Notes under the pieces: model-generated
What the model was told of the DNA's origin: nothing
What the model saw: the letters and a program-made list of their open reading frames with translations, nothing else
Databases searched by the model: none
Assembly: GCA_018971625.1 (NCBI GenBank)
Contig: JAGXAJ010000054.1
Location: 1 to 32,039 of the forward strand
Direction: 5' to 3'
Length of the DNA: 32,039 nt
From: Pseudomonadota bacterium
GTDB lineage: Bacteria > Pseudomonadota > Alphaproteobacteria > Rhizobiales > Xanthobacteraceae
Part shown: positions 30,959 to 32,039 of the stretch, piece after piece
Position numbering within the stretch: position 1 is the stretch's first letter
Layout of the letters: every line of letters begins with the position of its first letter
Program-made: the position numbers and the translations under genes

Positions 30959-32039
30959 ATGGCAGAGGAAATTGTCGCGACCACGGGCATCGCCGGTCAC
31001 GGTGCCACCCGGCTGCCGTCCGTCGACGTCGACAGCTTCAACATCGAATTGAAGGACGACGAAGGCTTTCTCGGCGATCGCGCCAGCAAGGGCGCGTTCC
31101 GCAAGATTCTGGATGATTTGCGCAAGCCGCTGAAGAAGGCGGGCGAGGACCCGTTGGGCAAGAAATCCGCCGAGGAAATCGCCAAGAGCGAACTCGACAA
31201 GGCGCTGGCCGGCGAGGACATCATGGCCGCCGCCCTGGTTCATGGCGCGATCGAGGAGTTCGCCCAGGAACTGGCGTATGTCACGAGACGATTTCTCAAG
31301 TCGAAGGCCTGGGCGGACACCGAGCGCATCGTGGTCGGCGGCGGCTTCCGTCAGAGCCGGGTCGGCGAAATCGCGATCGCGCGAACCGACCTCATGCTCA
31401 AGGCGGAAGGCTTCAAGATCGAGCTGGTGCCGATCCGTTTTCATCCCGATGATGCCGGGCTGATCGGCTGCGTGCATCTGGCTCCCTCCTGGATTTTCGA
31501 GGGCTATGACAGCATCCTCGCCGTCGATATCGGCGGCACCAATATCCGCTGCGGCGTGGTCGAGACCCGCTGGAAAAAGGCGTCCGACCTGTCCAAGGCC
31601 GAGGTTTGGAAATCCTCACTGTGGCGTCATGCCGACGACGAGCCGACCCGCGAGGGCGCAGTGAAGCGGCTGGTCAAGATGCTGAAGGATTTGATTCTGG
31701 CGGCCGATACCGAAGGCCTGAAGCTGGCGCCGTTCATCGGCATTTCCTGCCCCGGCGTGATCAAGGAAGACGGCTCGATCGAGAAGGGCGCGCAAAACCT
31801 GCCGGGCAATTGGGAGAGCAGCAAATTCAACCTGCCTGCGAGTCTGGTCGAAGCCATCCCGCAAATCGGCGATCACGACACCGCTATCCTGATGCACAAT
31901 GACGGCGTGGCGCAGGGCCTGTCCGAGGTTCCCTTCATGCAGGACGTCGATCATTGGGGCGTGCTGACCATCGGCACCGGCCTTGGCAATGCGCGCTTCA
32001 CCAATCGCAAAAAGGACAATGGCAAGGACAAGAAAGAGA
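30959..32039 (+). CDS. ROK-family protein with permuted motif order, 3' truncated by window
   Basis: There are 360 residues before the window ends, with no stop. ATG 30959 follows AAGGGG by four bases. Residues about 184-345 read as the N-terminal part of a ROK sugar kinase: ATP site AVDIGGTNIRCGVVE (188-202), ISCPGV (262-267), catalytic Asp315 in HNDGVA, and GTGLG (339-343). Residues about 88-176 resemble the C-terminal part of the same fold: a helix, then RIVVGGGF (123-130) and DDAGLIGCVHLA (164-175), like the GGG and LG-x-AG-x-xGA motifs normally found after GTGxG. So the C-terminal half comes first. The zinc motif CxCGxxGC is not seen; after GTGLG the sequence turns Lys-rich. Kinase activity and substrate are unknown. 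Confidence 0.75.
   Translation, partial: MAEEIVATTGIAGHGATRLPSVDVDSFNIELKDDEGFLGDRASKGAFRKILDDLRKPLKKAGEDPLGKKSAEEIAKSELDKALAGEDIMAAALVHGAIEEFAQELAYVTRRFLKSKAWADTERIVVGGGFRQSRVGEIAIARTDLMLKAEGFKIELVPIRFHPDDAGLIGCVHLAPSWIFEGYDSILAVDIGGTNIRCGVVETRWKKASDLSKAEVWKSSLWRHADDEPTREGAVKRLVKMLKDLILAADTEGLKLAPFIGISCPGVIKEDGSIEKGAQNLPGNWESSKFNLPASLVEAIPQIGDHDTAILMHNDGVAQGLSEVPFMQDVDHWGVLTIGTGLGNARFTNRKKDNGKDKKE

Overview
The window looks like a chromosomal backbone segment from an alphaproteobacterium of the Bradyrhizobium/Rhodopseudomonas/Nitrobacter group (Nitrobacteraceae). Four things point there. GC content is high. The F1 ATP synthase genes form a separate atpHAGDC cluster without F0 genes. The gene order odhB-SDR-lpd-membrane protein-xerC-priA and the run obgE-proB-proA-nadD-rsfS-rlmH-envC-ctpA-yibQ-rppH are typical of rhizobia. 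The intergenic palindromic repeats (GCGTTTTC...GAAAACGC and others) are of the kind scattered through these genomes. The genus assignment is inference, with no database search behind it.

Layout. 1-3.5 kb (+): 3' end of odhB (2-oxoglutarate dehydrogenase E2), an SDR oxidoreductase, lpd (E3) and a small membrane protein. 3.5-3.7 kb: a palindromic repeat. 3.7-5.4 kb (-): a DUF4337-like membrane protein and a XerC-type recombinase. 5.5-7.7 kb (+): priA, closed by a hairpin terminator. 7.8-8.4 kb (-): rlpA, with a CtrA-like site upstream. 9.0-14.1 kb (+): atpHAGDC. 14.4-16.0 kb (+): a class III nucleotidyl cyclase with an unusual three-repeat periplasmic tail, bracketed by two near-identical inverted repeats. 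16.1-27.6 kb (-): two tandem Nudix/RppH genes, yibQ-like, ctpA, envC-like, rlmH, rsfS, nadD, proA, proB, a VOC protein and obgE. 27.9-28.8 kb (+): a DMT transporter. 29.0-30.6 kb (-): a GNAT acetyltransferase, rpmA and rplU, the ribosomal pair having a clear promoter and terminator. 30.96 kb to the end (+): a truncated ROK-family protein whose motifs come in permuted order.

How the genes work together. The left end carries TCA-cycle dehydrogenase subunits. The centre makes the catalytic head of ATP synthase. The long minus-strand block mixes ribosome maturation (obgE, rsfS, rlmH), NAD and proline synthesis (nadD, proA, proB), envelope and division functions (envC-like, ctpA, yibQ-like) and RNA 5'-end processing (rppH).

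The best candidates for something under-described are the permuted ROK protein at the right edge, the cyclase with three tandem Cys-pair modules flanked by inverted repeats, and the dispersed hairpin-repeat family whose edges often coincide with CTAG and with stop codons. No CRISPR array, tRNA, rRNA, prophage or insertion sequence was seen.
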